From positions 28,627,166 to 28,691,165 of the forward strand of contig JAJEKV010000003.1 of the NCBI GenBank assembly GCA_021234155.1: a DNA stretch of 64,000 bases. The letters are read 5' to 3'. Both the position numbers and the translations under genes were made by a program. Of the stretch, positions 37,076-48,593 are shown one piece after another. The stretch is from Isoetes taiwanensis (taxonomy: Eukaryota > Streptophyta > Lycopodiopsida > Isoetales > Isoetaceae). Position 1 is the first letter of the stretch; every line of letters starts with the position of its first letter. The notes beneath the pieces were generated by a model, which was given only the letters and a program-made list of their open reading frames with translations, did not search any database and had not been told where the DNA came from.

Positions 37076-37850
37076 CATGTGTAAATACTCCATGTATAAA
37101 TACACACCATGTATAAAGACTCCATGTATAAATACACCATGTATAAATACACCATGTATAAATACTCCATGTATAAATACACCATGTACAAATACTCCAT
37201 GTATAAATACTCCAAGTGTAAATACTCCATGTATAAATACTAGATGTTCAAATACACCATGTATAAATACTCCATGTATAAATACTAGATGTACAAATAC
37301 ACCATGTATAAATACTCCATGTATAAATACTAGATGTATAAATACTACATGTATAAATACACCATGTATAAATACTCCATGTATAAATACTCCATGTATA
37401 AATACAAGATGTATAAATACTCCATGTATAAATACTAGATGTACAAATACACCATGTATAAATACTCCATGTATAAATACTAGATGTATAAATACTACAT
37501 GTATAAATACACCATGTATAAATACTCCATGTATAAATACTCCATGTATAAATACCAGATGTATAAATACTCCATGTATAAATACTAGATGTATAAATAC
37601 TACATGTATAAATACTAGATGTATAAATACTACATGTATAAATACAACATGTATGAATACTCCATGTATAAATACCAGATGTATAAATACTCCATGTATA
37701 AATACTAGATGTATAAATACTCCATGTTTAAATACTAGATGTATAAATACTCCATGTATAAATACACCATGTATAAATACTCCATGTATAAATACTAGAT
37801 ATATAAATACTCCATGTATAAATACTCCATGTATAAGTAATCCATGTATG
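37076..37850. repeat. 15-bp minisatellite carrying TATAAATA, about 50 copies
   Basis: Units of the form CCATGTATAAATACT repeat head-to-tail with almost no length variation; variants replace CC by AG or AC. Fifteen is a multiple of three, so a long Ile-Asn-Thr-Pro-Cys ORF results, which I do not regard as a gene. Each unit contains TATAAATA, identical to the plant TATA-box consensus, on the + strand. Downstream (37850-37960) a TGGTGACTTGGCAC phrase repeats three times. The array lies between the 3' ends of the protease and transposase genes. Confidence 0.96.
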
Positions 37851-38031
37851 GTGACTTGGCACTAGATGTATAAATACACCATGTATAAATACTCCATGTG
37901 TATGGTGACTTGGCACATGGGATTGGAGTGTATGGTGACTTGGCACATGGGATTGAAGTGTGTATGGAGTATTTATACATCGAGTACTATTTCATGGAGT
38001 AGTCAGGGTTATACATAGAGTATTAATACAT

Positions 38032-40500
38032 CTAGACAAGGTTTTCCATTTCATATTCCTTCCAACTAACTTTCCTTTTCTTTGCTTCCTTCTTCCCTAT
38101 TTCCAAGAGTGGTTTCACCCTAGCAAGACTCGTGCCATAGGCCTCCTCTTCCCTCAAAACTGGCAGAGATGTTATGGTTGTGTCATTGGCCTCCTCCTCA
38201 TTCATCCTTTCGAGTCTTGTGTCAAGCTGTCTCATCATCACTTCGGTGGCTATGAGGAGGGTGGGATCCTTTGAGGCCCGCTCCATAACCCTAGCAACAC
38301 AAGACTCCAAAGATGCCCTAGCATCTTCCACTCTCAAGCCAACTCTTGGGGTTGGTTTAATATCATCTTGTAGACTAGTTATGTCCACCTCGGCCCCTTC
38401 AAGGATATTGGCATGGGTGTTACCAGATCTACATGGGCGCAAGAGCTCCATGCCACCAGATGCATTTCCATGTTGGGACCCTAGAACTTGAAGGAGATCT
38501 TGATCCCTGTACCTATCCATCATTTGGATAACCTTCACTTGGTGTTTGCAAATGTTCCCCTTGGCGCCCCATGGGCAATCACAACTCGCCCAATTCTTAT
38601 TTGCCCCATTGACAAAGTAGGGTTGGCGGTTCAAATCGAGAGTTTGGACATAGGCCTCTCCTCCATCGAGGTCCACGAATGTGACTGCATCATCGGGAAT
38701 TTGCCTAGCCCCGCGAATAGCCGACTCTATAATTTGCTCTTGTGATGTGTTTATCACAAAACCAGCTTCCTTCAACCCCCTGTCAGCAAGCAAATGATAC
38801 AATATGGAGGGTTAGTGCATACATGAAGCAAATTTTAGTCACTTCCAGTAATTACCTAGAGTATGCCATGTGGGTCTCCACATCATGGACAAGCATGTGA
38901 AGTAGCCAATCTATCATACGCCCTTTAAGCTGGGACTTGGAAATCCCGAGGCGCAATTTTAGTGCCTTGTGCGAAGCCTCTATTGCAGCATTGGTTTCTT
39001 GATTGGAATGGGGAAACATTCTTGTGGCCAGGACCCAATCACAAATGTTGCGAGTCCACTCTTGACTCATGTAGGCCGCCAACTTTGGATATTGTGGGTA
39101 CTTTCTCTTTAATGCTTCCAACTTCCTCGAAGCCTCTTCTCTAACAGCCTGTATGTAATCATCCCCATACTCATTGTTACCTGGGGGACACTTTGTTCCA
39201 TACATGATCTCGCCCAACTCCTTGAACATTTGGTTCCTCAAATCTTTATTCTTCACGTTCTTTGTCAACCACTTCAACCAATCTCTCCTCACGTGCCAGA
39301 TGCAAAGGTTGACACGTACGGCAGGGAAAACCTATGGTGGAGGTGGAAAGTTGACACATGGGTTAGTATGGAACCAAATAAGCTAGAATGAAAATGAGGA
39401 AAACTAGCAAACAATGTTACCTTCTTTATCGCCTCTTTGTACTTAAACGTCCACAAGAATCGGTGATAAAACATGAGGGCTTCAAGTGTCGCCGTGATGT
39501 TCAATCCACACTTTCATAGCTTCCAACCATCTAGCTATTGTCTCTTTCTTTTGGGTATTCGTGATTATCCAAGCCAGTGGCAGCCCATTGAAGTGGTCAT
39601 CGAATCCAATGAGAGTGAAGAGGTAATACCTATGTAAATAGAAACACGCTTTAGCAAACCTAATTTCCAAGAAACCTAAAAAAGAGCAACCAAACCTCTT
39701 CTCGTTTGTCTTGTAGGTGGAGTCAAGGCATATAGCTCTATCCTTTCCGAATCTCACCATGGCATCCCTTTGAATGGGAGTCATGACCCCAAGTTGAAAG
39801 ATGTCACCTTGTTCGTAGTGGAAGACACAATCTTGGTGTTGTTGGACCCACATGTTGATGCTTGTTGCTTGGTCTTCATGCAACTTCCATACATTTCGAG
39901 CCACCAATTTATCAATATTGTAGACATCATGCATCTTCAACATGTCGTCCCTACACAACCCCTCCAAACCAACCAGTTCTTTCTTCAAGTTCACCCTCTC
40001 CTGGTGGATGTTCATCACCATTCTAGGTGTTATATAGTGCACTAGCTTCTGTTTGATCCATTCTTTCTTTTCAGGCGAGAGCCACGGTGCTAGCCTATAC
40101 CTCAACCCTTTCTCAATAGGTTGTGCTTTACCATGGCAGATTGCACCTTGCTTGTTCACATGATCCCATTTGTGATAGGTAATTTGAGTGCAATTGGGAA
40201 GAAGATAGAGCTGTTTCAAAGTAAAATGACATTGGCAACCCCTTCTAACACTCTCCCTCTCTCAATCCTCTTCCTTCTTTGGCCTCGAGGGGGCGCCGAT
40301 CCTCAACAACATGAGTGTTCTCGGGAGAATTGTCTTCTTCGGCCCAAAGACACACGGTACCTTTGTTGCACAGGGAATGAATCAGACAAGCTTTAAAATC
40401 CAAATAAATTATCACAAGCTAGGGAAAGGAAATTCACACCTCTTCAAAGTCAAATATGAACCTTTGCCCGGTTTGGATAGCTCTTTATTTCTTTGAGAGC
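38032..40500 (-). CDS. MULE transposase (DDE + SWIM zinc finger)
   Basis: On the - strand, an upstream piece with RFIFDFEE (about 40450) leads to CQCHFTLKQLYLLP (about 40235), as in the N-terminal region of MULE/FAR1 proteins. The DDE core follows: first Asp in ICLDSTYKTN, second Asp in ILVDV (about 39455), Glu in NAAIEASHKALK. A SWIM zinc finger CDCPWGAKGNICKH (about 38570) comes next, then a charged tail ending MENLV. Likely introns are 39631-39695, 39332-39420 and about 38781-38855. One TGA (about 39492) and one frame change at GTTTAAGTAC (about 39448) interrupt the core. The second would be repaired by a CAG codon. Function: cutting and joining at the element's terminal repeats, in the nucleus. 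Confidence 0.85.
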
Positions 40501-41039
40501 TTCTTATGTAGAAACCGCATGGTGCTTCCCCTTTTTTGCTCCCAGGCTATGAAATCCCCAACCCGTGAGGTGGGAATGTGGCACACCCAAACCGGTTGAG
40601 TACCTCCTCCTTACGGGTTCGGGACTACGGTGCTCTAACATAACCCGAGGGCCGATCATTTGTGATCAAAATGCCCTTCTGCGGTCTGTTTGCCAAATGC
40701 CCGCATTTTGTCAATAAAAAAATGCTATCGAGCTTGCCCATTTGCAAGGACATGCAAATCAGTTGTTTCGGGCACTAACCTCCTCGATCCTCTCGTCCAA
40801 ATCCATCCCGAAGCTCCCGATGTCAGTCCCTAGAGCAGAGGAATGCAGGTGAATCCCTCGGATGAATAGAGGAGGTGATTCCATCGCATGGTACACAAAA
40901 GGGTGCGGGGGATGCACGTTTTTTAAATTCCGGCGAGTTGGACTCACGACGACACCACGGCCGTCGATCTGGTCCATGAATGCGGTCTTGATGTTGCGAC
41001 GTGTCGAACATGCATTCGTTTGGAGAATTCCACCTGGGT

Positions 41040-41665
41040 GATTCCATCCGGTGGATTCACGGCGACGTGATTCCACCGGACGGAATCTGATGGAAGTGAA
41101 GTGATTCCGTCTGGTGGAATCTGACTTTGGTGATTCCGCCGGACGGTATTCGCATGTTGGGTGATTCCATCGAACGGAATCAGAATATGGTGATTCCGTC
41201 CGGGGGAATTGCAAGGTGGTGATTCCGTGCCGTGGGATCCCTGGCGGGTGATTCCATCCGGCGGTATTACGACGTCGTGATTCCATCGCGTGGAATAATT
41301 CCGTGGTGATTCCGTCCGACGGTATTCCCTGGGCGTGATTCCTTCGGGTGGAATCCTCACGTGGTGATTCCATCCGGCGGTATTGCAACGCCGTGATTCC
41401 ATCGCGTGGAATAATTCCGTGGTGATTCCGTCCGACGGTATTCCGTCGTCGTGATTCCTTCGCGAGGTATAAATACGTTGTGATTCCATCCGGCGGTATT
41501 CTACCGTTGTGATTCCGCGGGACGGTATTGATTTTATTGCCGTACTGTCAGGTACGGAAAACGGGGCCTCCGGCACGGATCCCGTTGGGGGGGGGGGTTT
41601 GTGATTCCGCGGTAGGGAATAACCGCGATGGAATCACCAAAACCAGGGTAAGGATATTTTCACCC
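41040..41665. repeat. MULE right terminal inverted repeat with 29-bp dyad array
   Basis: GATTCC half-sites fall at 41163, 41192, 41221, 41250, 41279, 41308, 41337, 41366, 41395, 41424, 41453, 41482 and 41511, exactly 29 bp apart. Less regular members lie at 41040, 41069, 41103 and 41132. Each unit is an imperfect dyad such as GATTCCGTCCGACGGTATTC plus about 9 bp of variable spacer. A higher-order repeat of four units (116 bp) is visible from 41250. The outermost 170 bp match the left end. Confidence 0.95.
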
Positions 41666-41674
41666 ATATATTAC
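41666..41674. repeat. MULE target site duplication, right
   Basis: ATATATTAC, an exact copy of 32171-32179, directly after TTTTCACCC. Confidence 0.93.
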
Positions 41675-41859
41675 ATTGGTATTCTATTTTGTAAATTTGT
41701 AAAAGATTAAACGCAGGACAATTTGTATTTTACTTCAAATATATCAAATCTAACTCCATGCTAAGTCTCTAGGGTGTTCATTACCTAAGTCGCTAAAGAT
41801 TTTAGTTATTACTAAATAGCAATAAAGAACCTAGTTACAAACTTACTTCTTGAATACCA

Positions 41860-42330
41860 CTAAATAACAATTAAAAAAAGTAGTTTCAAACTTACTTCTT
41901 CAATATGCAGACTATTTTGCTGGTTCATGTGCTTATGCGTTTCTTTCCAATAAAATAAATCGCCTTGGACCCTTTTCACGGTTTGCAAAAGCTCTTGACC
42001 TCTACCTCTAGAGCCTGTGGAAGTCATGCACATAGAATCTGCCAAACTTTTAGATACATCTATAGAACCCATCGATGCAGAATCGACAAAGGGGTGGTGT
42101 CATATCCTGGGAATGGCAATGGCGTCTGATGGGCAATATGTGTGATCGTCCTCATGGTTCGTCACTGTTCCTAATCCCTTAGAATATGATCAAGCCTTGG
42201 GTTCAACCTCCTTGCAAGCTGGATAGTACCAGCTGCATCCTGCATCCACCCATCAATCTCTTCCTCCATATCCCCTATCGCTTTGTAGATTTCTGAGTGT
42301 CTGCATTGCAAACATTAAACAAGTCCTACA
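41860..42330 (-). pseudogene. Unrecognised gene fragment
   Basis: A - strand exon begins MGSIDVSKSLADSMCMTSTG (42072), continues with VQGDLFYWKETHKHM and ends at a donor-like GAAGTAAGT. Upstream (about 42100-42300), other frames give short coding-like pieces such as DMEEEIDGWMQDAAGTIQLA. Frame changes separate them. No family recognised; it lies just outside the MULE. From here to 42747 nothing else is clear. Confidence 0.35.
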
Positions 42331-42747
42331 AAATCTCACCCGTCTACATTTGAATTAAACGTGTCAACATATGCAAAATAAAAAATCAAGAAACTTGACA
42401 CTAATTATTCAAGAAAAAAATATTAACTTTTGACATCAAATTAACGAACCTTGTAGCCAATAACAAGAAGATCGTCCCTTTTCCACGAATTTTATTGTAT
42501 AACTATAGTTGGTTTCCCACGTCAAACTTAATAAATACAAATTGCTAGTCAATAATAAATAAAAATTGCTACCAGAGAACTTACTAACTTAAAGTTCTTT
42601 CACCCAAAATATATCCTTTCAAGACTGCCACTATATGGGACCCATACAATGGGCTAGTACAATCATTACTACTAGGATTAAAAAACCCCTTGCCTCGAAA
42701 GGTTTTCAAGTGAAAAACACCTATTAACGTTGGAGCTGTTAGGAACT

Positions 42748-43650
42748 TCAAAAAATTTGCGCTCTATTCCGAAGATAGACAGCAGTTGCCATAGATTCTG
42801 CCCAAAAAGAGCTTTCACCCGCATGAATCAACATGCAACGGGCAGCATTCAAGGTAGTACGATTCTTGCGTTCAGACACTCCATTTTGTTGAGGTGTATA
42901 AGGAATAGTAAATTCATGATGAACACCTTCTTCAGCACAAAATTGGGTGAAAGCATGTGATTTATATTCACCACCATTGTCACTTTGCAATCTCTTCAAT
43001 AACCTATCTATTTGTGTTTGAACCATCCTCTTGAACTCCTTAAACTTAATTAATACCTCATACTTGTTTTTGAGAATATAAACATGTGTATATCGAGAAA
43101 AGTCGTCTATGAATCGTAAGAAGTAGCGGCCACCTCCATGTGAATGTGACAATGGACCACAAATGTCGGAATGCACCAAGTCAAGAATATTGGTTGTCGA
43201 ACTCTCAGATTTAAAAACAGCCACCTATGTAATTTTCCAAGAGCATATGTATCATAACTGCCCATGGACTTTGAATGCAAATGAAATCCTTTCACCGCTT
43301 ATTACGTTCTAGGGCCACAAGATAAGGAAACTGACATGACCAAACCTGCAGTGCCATAGCAACGATAAACTACTTCCTTTATCCGTCGCCATATTCACAA
43401 AATCAGCAGTGAGATTAATTTGATAGAGATGTCCCTTGCAGTGAGCTATAGCTAGTATGCAACCATCAACATTAAAGTGATAGACATTTCTCTCAAACTG
43501 CACCACAACACCTAAATCAGCAAGTCTAGAATAAAAAAGCAGTGATCTGCGCAATCCAGGAATATGGAGAACACCCCCCTAGAATTTTAATACCAGATGA
43601 GTAAATCTCACATTCCTTCGAACCTATGACAAGTATCATCACCCAGATAC
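42748..43650 (-). pseudogene. Ty1/copia retrotransposon fragment: GAG-pre-integrase and integrase core
   Basis: On the - strand, a GAG-pre-integrase-like region with LWHCRFGHVS (about 43325) is followed by GKLHR and then the integrase core. The three catalytic acidic residues are visible: Asp in LVHSDICGP, Asp in LQSDNGGEY, Glu in PYTPQQNGVSERKNRT. The frame stops at VYLRNRAQIF, where other copia proteins continue, so the polyprotein is cut here. A frameshift separates the two domains. No reverse transcriptase, RNase H or LTRs are visible nearby. Confidence 0.88.
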
Positions 43651-43699
43651 ACCAATTTTTGAAAGTGGATAGGAAAATAATTCATCAAATGCTCTTTGG

Positions 43700-43974
43700 C
43701 ACAGATCATGTGTCACTACAGAATGGGGGTTTGTAACATATTGATTTGTGACGCATATTGATTTGCCACGCTGTTCTATTTTTGTCACATTAGACAAAAA
43801 GCATTGAAATTTATAACGGGTGACAAACAATAAATTTTGCAATGCGTTACAAATGAAATTTATAATATATGACAAACACTAGTATTTCCGACCTTGTAGC
43901 GTGTGATAAATATTAAAGGTTTTGTGATGTGTTACAAATATTTTAGTAAATATCGCCATTGGGAATTGTCCACT
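43700..43974. other. CACTACAGAA-type terminus and degenerate repeats
   Basis: CACTACAGAATGGGGG at about 43713 resembles a plant CACTA terminus and is followed by repeated TTTGTAACRYATTGATTTG and GTGACAAA phrases, as in subterminal repeats. I found no convincing partner end (CTCTGTAGTG at about 44491 is a weak candidate), so no element is called. Confidence 0.3.
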
Positions 43975-44886
43975 TGAGTTCTTTTAGGTGCTTGAGGCAT
44001 TGAGTTCCTCTTCTAGGCGCTTGAGGCACTTCTCTAGGTGCCATGGACGATCAGGCCGCCTACTGTTTTTCTTGAAGGCCCCTGCCCACATGGCAGGGCC
44101 ACGTGGCGGCATACAGCAGCAGACCGGGAGGAAAAAAAAGAAGAAGGCCAGATTTGGGTTACAGGCCAGGCAGCAAGCCGGGAAGGCTGGAGGCAGGGAA
44201 AGGCTACAGGGAACCGGAATTTGCAGAAGGGAGGAGTTAGCGAATTGATCAATCTAAAGGAGGAGGTATTGGTACCTGCTGGACTACGTGTTGCAGCAAA
44301 GAAGCTTTTCTGGTGAGTCTTGTGCTGGGCTAACCGGCATGCCCTCCGGGCATATCTACTGTAATGGATATGGAGATATAGAGACCACCATAATTGCTAT
44401 GCTTTATGGTGATGGGTGTAGGTTTGTGGACAGAACCGAAAACACTCTAAAACCAATACCCCCGAGTTGTTGACTCCCTCCTCTCTGGAAGCTCTGTAGT
44501 GTAAGCTGAGATAAGCCTGGTGCCTTATCCAGTCCTTGTGGGCAGCAGGTTGCAGTAGCAACCAGTGGATGCTGCCCATAGCCTCTGTGCAACCAGAGGA
44601 TGCTGCCCATGACCTCTTTCTTTTAATGCCTTTCTCTCTGTATGGAAACAAGTGTAGGCTTGTTCCTTTGGGAGGCCTCTTATTGCTAGTGAGATGGATG
44701 CTTAGTGCTGGTATGGGACGGTACTAAGTAGACGTCAACAGTCTGGCGTTAATAAGAGTGCCTCGTTATACTCTGCATATACGATTTATTATCGGGAGCT
44801 TTATATTTGAGTTCTTATAGGCACTTGAGGCATTGAGTTCCCCCTTCTAGGCTCTAGAGGCGCTTCTCTAGGCATCATGGGTTTAT
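43975..44886. repeat. Direct repeats of about 75 bp flanking 760 bp
   Basis: GAGTTCTTTTAGGTGCTTGA at 43977 and the related GAGTTCTTATAGGCACTTGA at 44811 begin two copies of a 75-bp segment that also repeats GCGCTTGAGGCACTTCTCTAGG internally. The 760 bp between include repeated GATGCTGCCCATRRCCTCT motifs (about 44565 and 44598). This could be a tandem duplication with insertion or a decayed terminal-repeat element. No supported gene inside. Confidence 0.55.
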
Positions 44887-45161
44887 TTGCCTCCAACCAC
44901 TAGGAGGAGAAGGATGGAAGAGCTTGTTGACACAGGTATGCTACATCATAGTGCAATATCATGGGTGTAAATTTTTAGAAGGTTTATTTCCTTAGGGTTT
45001 ATGGTCTTTTAGTGAATTCAAGTTAACTGGCTATTTAGTCAATCGTAAACCACTGGTAGGTGGAATTTTCCGTATACCTGTTATTTTTATTTTAAGGAAC
45101 CTTGATTCCTAAATGTTCAGGCTGCGCCGCCATAGCACCGCCATTGTTCTTCGCCACAGCA

Positions 45162-45236
45162 GAAGCTCCAAGCAGGTCGCTACCGGAGCATCTTCCCTTT
45201 TGAAGCTCCAAGCAGGTCGCTACCAGAGCATCTTTG
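45162..45236. repeat. Tandem repeat of about 40 bp
   Basis: GAAGCTCCAAGCAGGTCGCT followed by ACCRGAGCATCTT occurs twice in succession. Related CAGGTYTKTGCTTCA phrases follow to 45400. The rest of 44900-47417 is AT-rich with one GC-rich patch (45800-45900) and no supportable gene. Confidence 0.75.
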
Positions 45237-47417
45237 CATGTTTTTGCTTCAAATCAAGCCTTATATCCACTTTTATCGAAGCCGGCATCTAGCGTATCAT
45301 CCAAGCAGGTTTGTGCTTCAAATTAAACCATGTTTCTCTTCCCATGTTTTACCACTTTCTTCCCTTTCTGAGATCGTAGATCATGTAAGCAGGTCTTTGC
45401 TTCACTTAAATCCCCTGTTTTACCTCCTATTCTTACTCTCCATGGAAGAAGGAACCTCCGGATTATGCCTTTCTGCATAAGGTTTCAATATATCTGTTCT
45501 TTTTTTTCTGCATTCAGCTTGCTTTAAGTGTTAAATCTTGTTTTTTGAGTGCCCGAGCTTCTACATTTGCAGGAACACAGAGAATGCAAGGCTTGCAACA
45601 AAACTATCAGCCTTTGCTTTTTTGCATCGCTGCTATGAATTTGCTTTGAACAAGAAGATCTAAAAAAAGGTTAATCTGAAAACCTGAAACTAGAAGAAAT
45701 CGATCCAACAACTTCATTCCTCCAAGAATCGGCCCTGCACGAGAAGAAATCGGCCCTGCAAGGACAAAAACAGGGGAAAAAACAAGAACGAAAATTCCAC
45801 CTACCGGTGGATCGCGTGCGGTAACCCACGGGTAGGAGAGGGTTTCTGGGGGGAAACCGACAGGCGGCGCCGCCAGGAGGGGCGTTACCCCCGACCCCTG
45901 ATAACATTTATATCTTTTGCCTCGAATTGCAATTCTTTATTGCCAATCGTTAACGTGGCCCACATATGCTCTAATAATGTCTCTAACATACGCTTTGATC
46001 AATGGTGGGGTACTTTTTGCGTTGTAAATGGAAATTGGAGAATAAAATTTAAATGTAAAATGTAGATAAAAACCCTTGAAAAGCCCTAAACCCACGACTG
46101 GTCGTCGTGGACCTGCGATCCAGTAGGGCGATCCAGTAGGGGTGATTTCTGCAGATGAAATCTAGCAGGATGATTTGCATTTTCTTTTCATATCTGGTTT
46201 GAATTCCAACTATCTTTATGTTGTAGGTGTTTGAGAGCTTGATTTCATTGAAGTTAGATTGGAGCTTTAAACCTCCTATCATCCATCAGCCTACGGGTTT
46301 GACTGTTTGGATCCATGATAAGAATGAATCAGTGCGTCTGATCTAGTATGACATCTAGAAATTAATTACATAAAAGGCTAACAAAAGCGGGACTGTATCT
46401 TATGCATAATCTTCACTAGTATAAAGCAATAATTCTTGGGATACATACATTTTTGTATTAGATGCACTTGAAACAAAATATGCCAATTATTCGTACGAAT
46501 TATTAGCATGTTGTCTATATCTAGTACTACTTGTTGGTCCTTCAAATAAGTTGTGTGTCGGATTTCTTGTCTGTTATTGACATTGAATCAAACATGTCAA
46601 TTTGATAAGATATGGATAAACCTGTAAAAGTTGGTGCAAGACTTTTTGCAAAGCAATGGATTTTTTGGTTTTTGTAGAGCCCTTATTGGAGCACCAAAAT
46701 TGCCTTTTATCGCAACTCCATATATGCCTTCAGTTGGCCTGAGACATTCTGCCAGAATGAGATGCCTAAGGGCTTATACTCTCCCAAAAAAAGAGTACTA
46801 GAGATATATAAGCCTTAGTTGAATGTCAGAAGAGCATTGTGCATTTTAAAATATAGTTCTAAATGTCATAATAGATCAGACATACTGATTCTTTGCAGGT
46901 TCTTTGCATGTTAGAAGAATATTGCGCATTTTGACCATAAATTTTGAGACATATTTTGTATTTAACTTCATAATCCAGGGGCATATTAACATTAAAGGTG
47001 AAAGACCATCCTAAACCAGTCCATATGGATTAGAATTCTGCTCAAACTAGAAGTAAAGGTGATGCATGTGAAGAAATCATCTGCTTTTGTGAGTTTCAAA
47101 GATTGCTGATGTTTTATATTTTCTACTTTCATGAATCAGATAAGAATTGTTGTCACTGCTAGTTGAATTTAATGAGCTACGGCTAAAAAGTTCATGTGTG
47201 ATTGTATTTCGTATATCATGTTGATTTGGCTTCACATGCAGCTTAGTTTTGAAGCTTCCCTTCTAATGAACAACATTCTCTTCCACACGTGAGAGATAAA
47301 AATGCCCACAACAGTATTAAAGTCTTACAACACTGGAGAATATAGGAATGATAGTATGTGACAGATCAGTCTATTAATGTGAATCCATATTTTGTTGCAT
47401 ACTAGCCATTGTAGACC

Positions 47418-48350
47418 ATGCATCCGAATGGAGTGGCAGTTCGAAGACTACATTGCCGTTGTAGTAAGGCGAAAAGTTTTTACAGAACGAGGTTTCCTTA
47501 CTATTACACTTACAAACTAAGATCCTATGACCTTAGTGCGATCAAATTGTATATAGTACAGAAGTACAATGACTTAATGCAAGCGAGGGAAATAGATCGG
47601 CAATTATTTTGGCAACACTCACGAGCCACATATCCTCCTGAGCTAGAGAGACTACCAGATCATATACTTGAAGATGGGCTACTAAATATAATGTTGGCTC
47701 CAACAAGAGATGAAGTTCTATGATCGACAAGGAAAGGCAGATTGCATATTGGAATTCGGCATGGGTAAGATAGTTTCATTGTTAAAATACTTTCTTAAAA
47801 ATGATTTAACTTCGTTTGTGCAATACATAGCTCTCACTGTACAATGGATACATTTGCAATGGACGACAGTTTCGTGTGCAAAAAAGGGATGAAGTTTGTG
47901 CCACCTTTGACTGTGAAGTTATGTTGTCTACTTTCATAGTCGAAAGTCGTGCAAGTGCAAAAGACAAGATTATAATTGAGACTAACATTGAGTATGTAGG
48001 AAAGATACAACAAATGTTAGAGCTTGACTTTAGAAATTTTACTAAAGTCTTGTTTCAAATTATGTGGTATGATGCACAATTACGAGGCAAACGTGCTAGA
48101 TGTTAGTCTTTTATTTTTTTAGAGAAGTGTGAACAAGTATACCTATATCTGACACCTACTGATCGAGATTGGCGATATGTGATGCATTTAATCCTCGATA
48201 ACGCAGAGATTATGAACCAGTTATCGAACCTCCTCCTACTTTACTTGAGGATCATATTGCAGGTATGGAGGATGAGAATGAAGACATCATTGCGGAAGAA
48301 GTAGTACCCTTGGTGATTGAGGTAGAAGGCATTGGTATGGCACATATGGG
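47418..48350 (+). pseudogene. CACTA (En/Spm) gene remnant with DUF4216-like region
   Basis: An upstream frame (47418-47723) contains YNDLMQAREIDRQLFWQHSR. After likely introns, the frame from 47876 reads VCATFDCEVMLSTFIVESRA and then IEYVGKIQQMLELDF with VLFQIMWYDAQLRGKRA. A following segment EQVYLYLTPTDRDWRYVM leads to a NPR motif in a shifted frame. The YxGxIxxxxELDF...VLFxxxWxD pattern matches DUF4216, a domain usually fused to or downstream of TNP2-type transposases. The frame is broken, and the LINE at 48594 sits directly downstream. Confidence 0.45.
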
Positions 48351-48379
48351 TTTTTTTTTTTTTTTTTTTTTTTTTTTTC
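48351..48379. repeat. Poly-T run
   Basis: About 29 consecutive T residues flanked by CATATGGG and CATGGGGG. It may be a - strand poly-A tail, but no retroposon body is recognisable next to it. Confidence 0.9.
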
Positions 48380-48579
48380 ATGGGGGAAGGCATAAATAGT
48401 GGTGGAGTGTTTTTCTTGATATTGATGGGAATGATGGCACTCTAGAGCAAGAAGATCAAGATTTATATGTAAACCTAGAAGAATGTCAGGAAATATCCTT
48501 TTCAATATGTTTTTTCAAATATTAATGCTTTGACAATGATTGTTGGCTCAACATTTATATTGAAGTGGATGTAGGGGTG

Positions 48580-48593
48580 AGATTTAGGATTCA
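48580..48593. repeat. LINE target site duplication, left
   Basis: AGATTTAGGATTCA here and again at 51509-51522 directly after the poly-A tail: a perfect 14-bp duplication, typical of target-primed reverse transcription. Confidence 0.93.

Larger units (their letters stand above)
32180..41665. mobile_element. Complete Mutator-like element (MULE) with Ulp1-like and transposase genes
   Basis: The element is 9,486 bp. Both ends read GGGTGAAAATATCCTTACCC inward and are identical for about 170 bp, continuing into shared dyad arrays. A perfect 9-bp target duplication flanks it. Inside are a Ulp1-like protease gene (+, 32925-35309), a duplicated AT-rich block (35385-35690), a GC-rich stretch with a possible promoter and small ORF (35800-36700), a TATAAATA minisatellite (37076-37850) and a MULE transposase (-, 38032-40500). 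MULEs carrying ULP-like genes are known in plants (Kaonashi or KI-MULEs). Near-identical terminal repeats suggest recent activity. Confidence 0.93.

Noticed and set aside
37014-37865. 283-residue Ile-Asn-Thr-Pro-Cys repeat ORF
   Set aside because: The 15-bp unit is a multiple of three and has no stop, so the frame stays open by arithmetic; no signal or domain supports a protein.
41040-41540. Possible CRISPR array, because of the regular 29-bp spacing
   Set aside because: The repeats are imperfect, spacers are only about 9 bp, the context is a eukaryotic transposon terminus and no cas genes exist.
40944-41576. 210-residue Arg/Trp/Asn/His-rich ORF and its overlapping partners
   Set aside because: Translation of the MULE terminal dyad array; also present inverted at 32269-32684.
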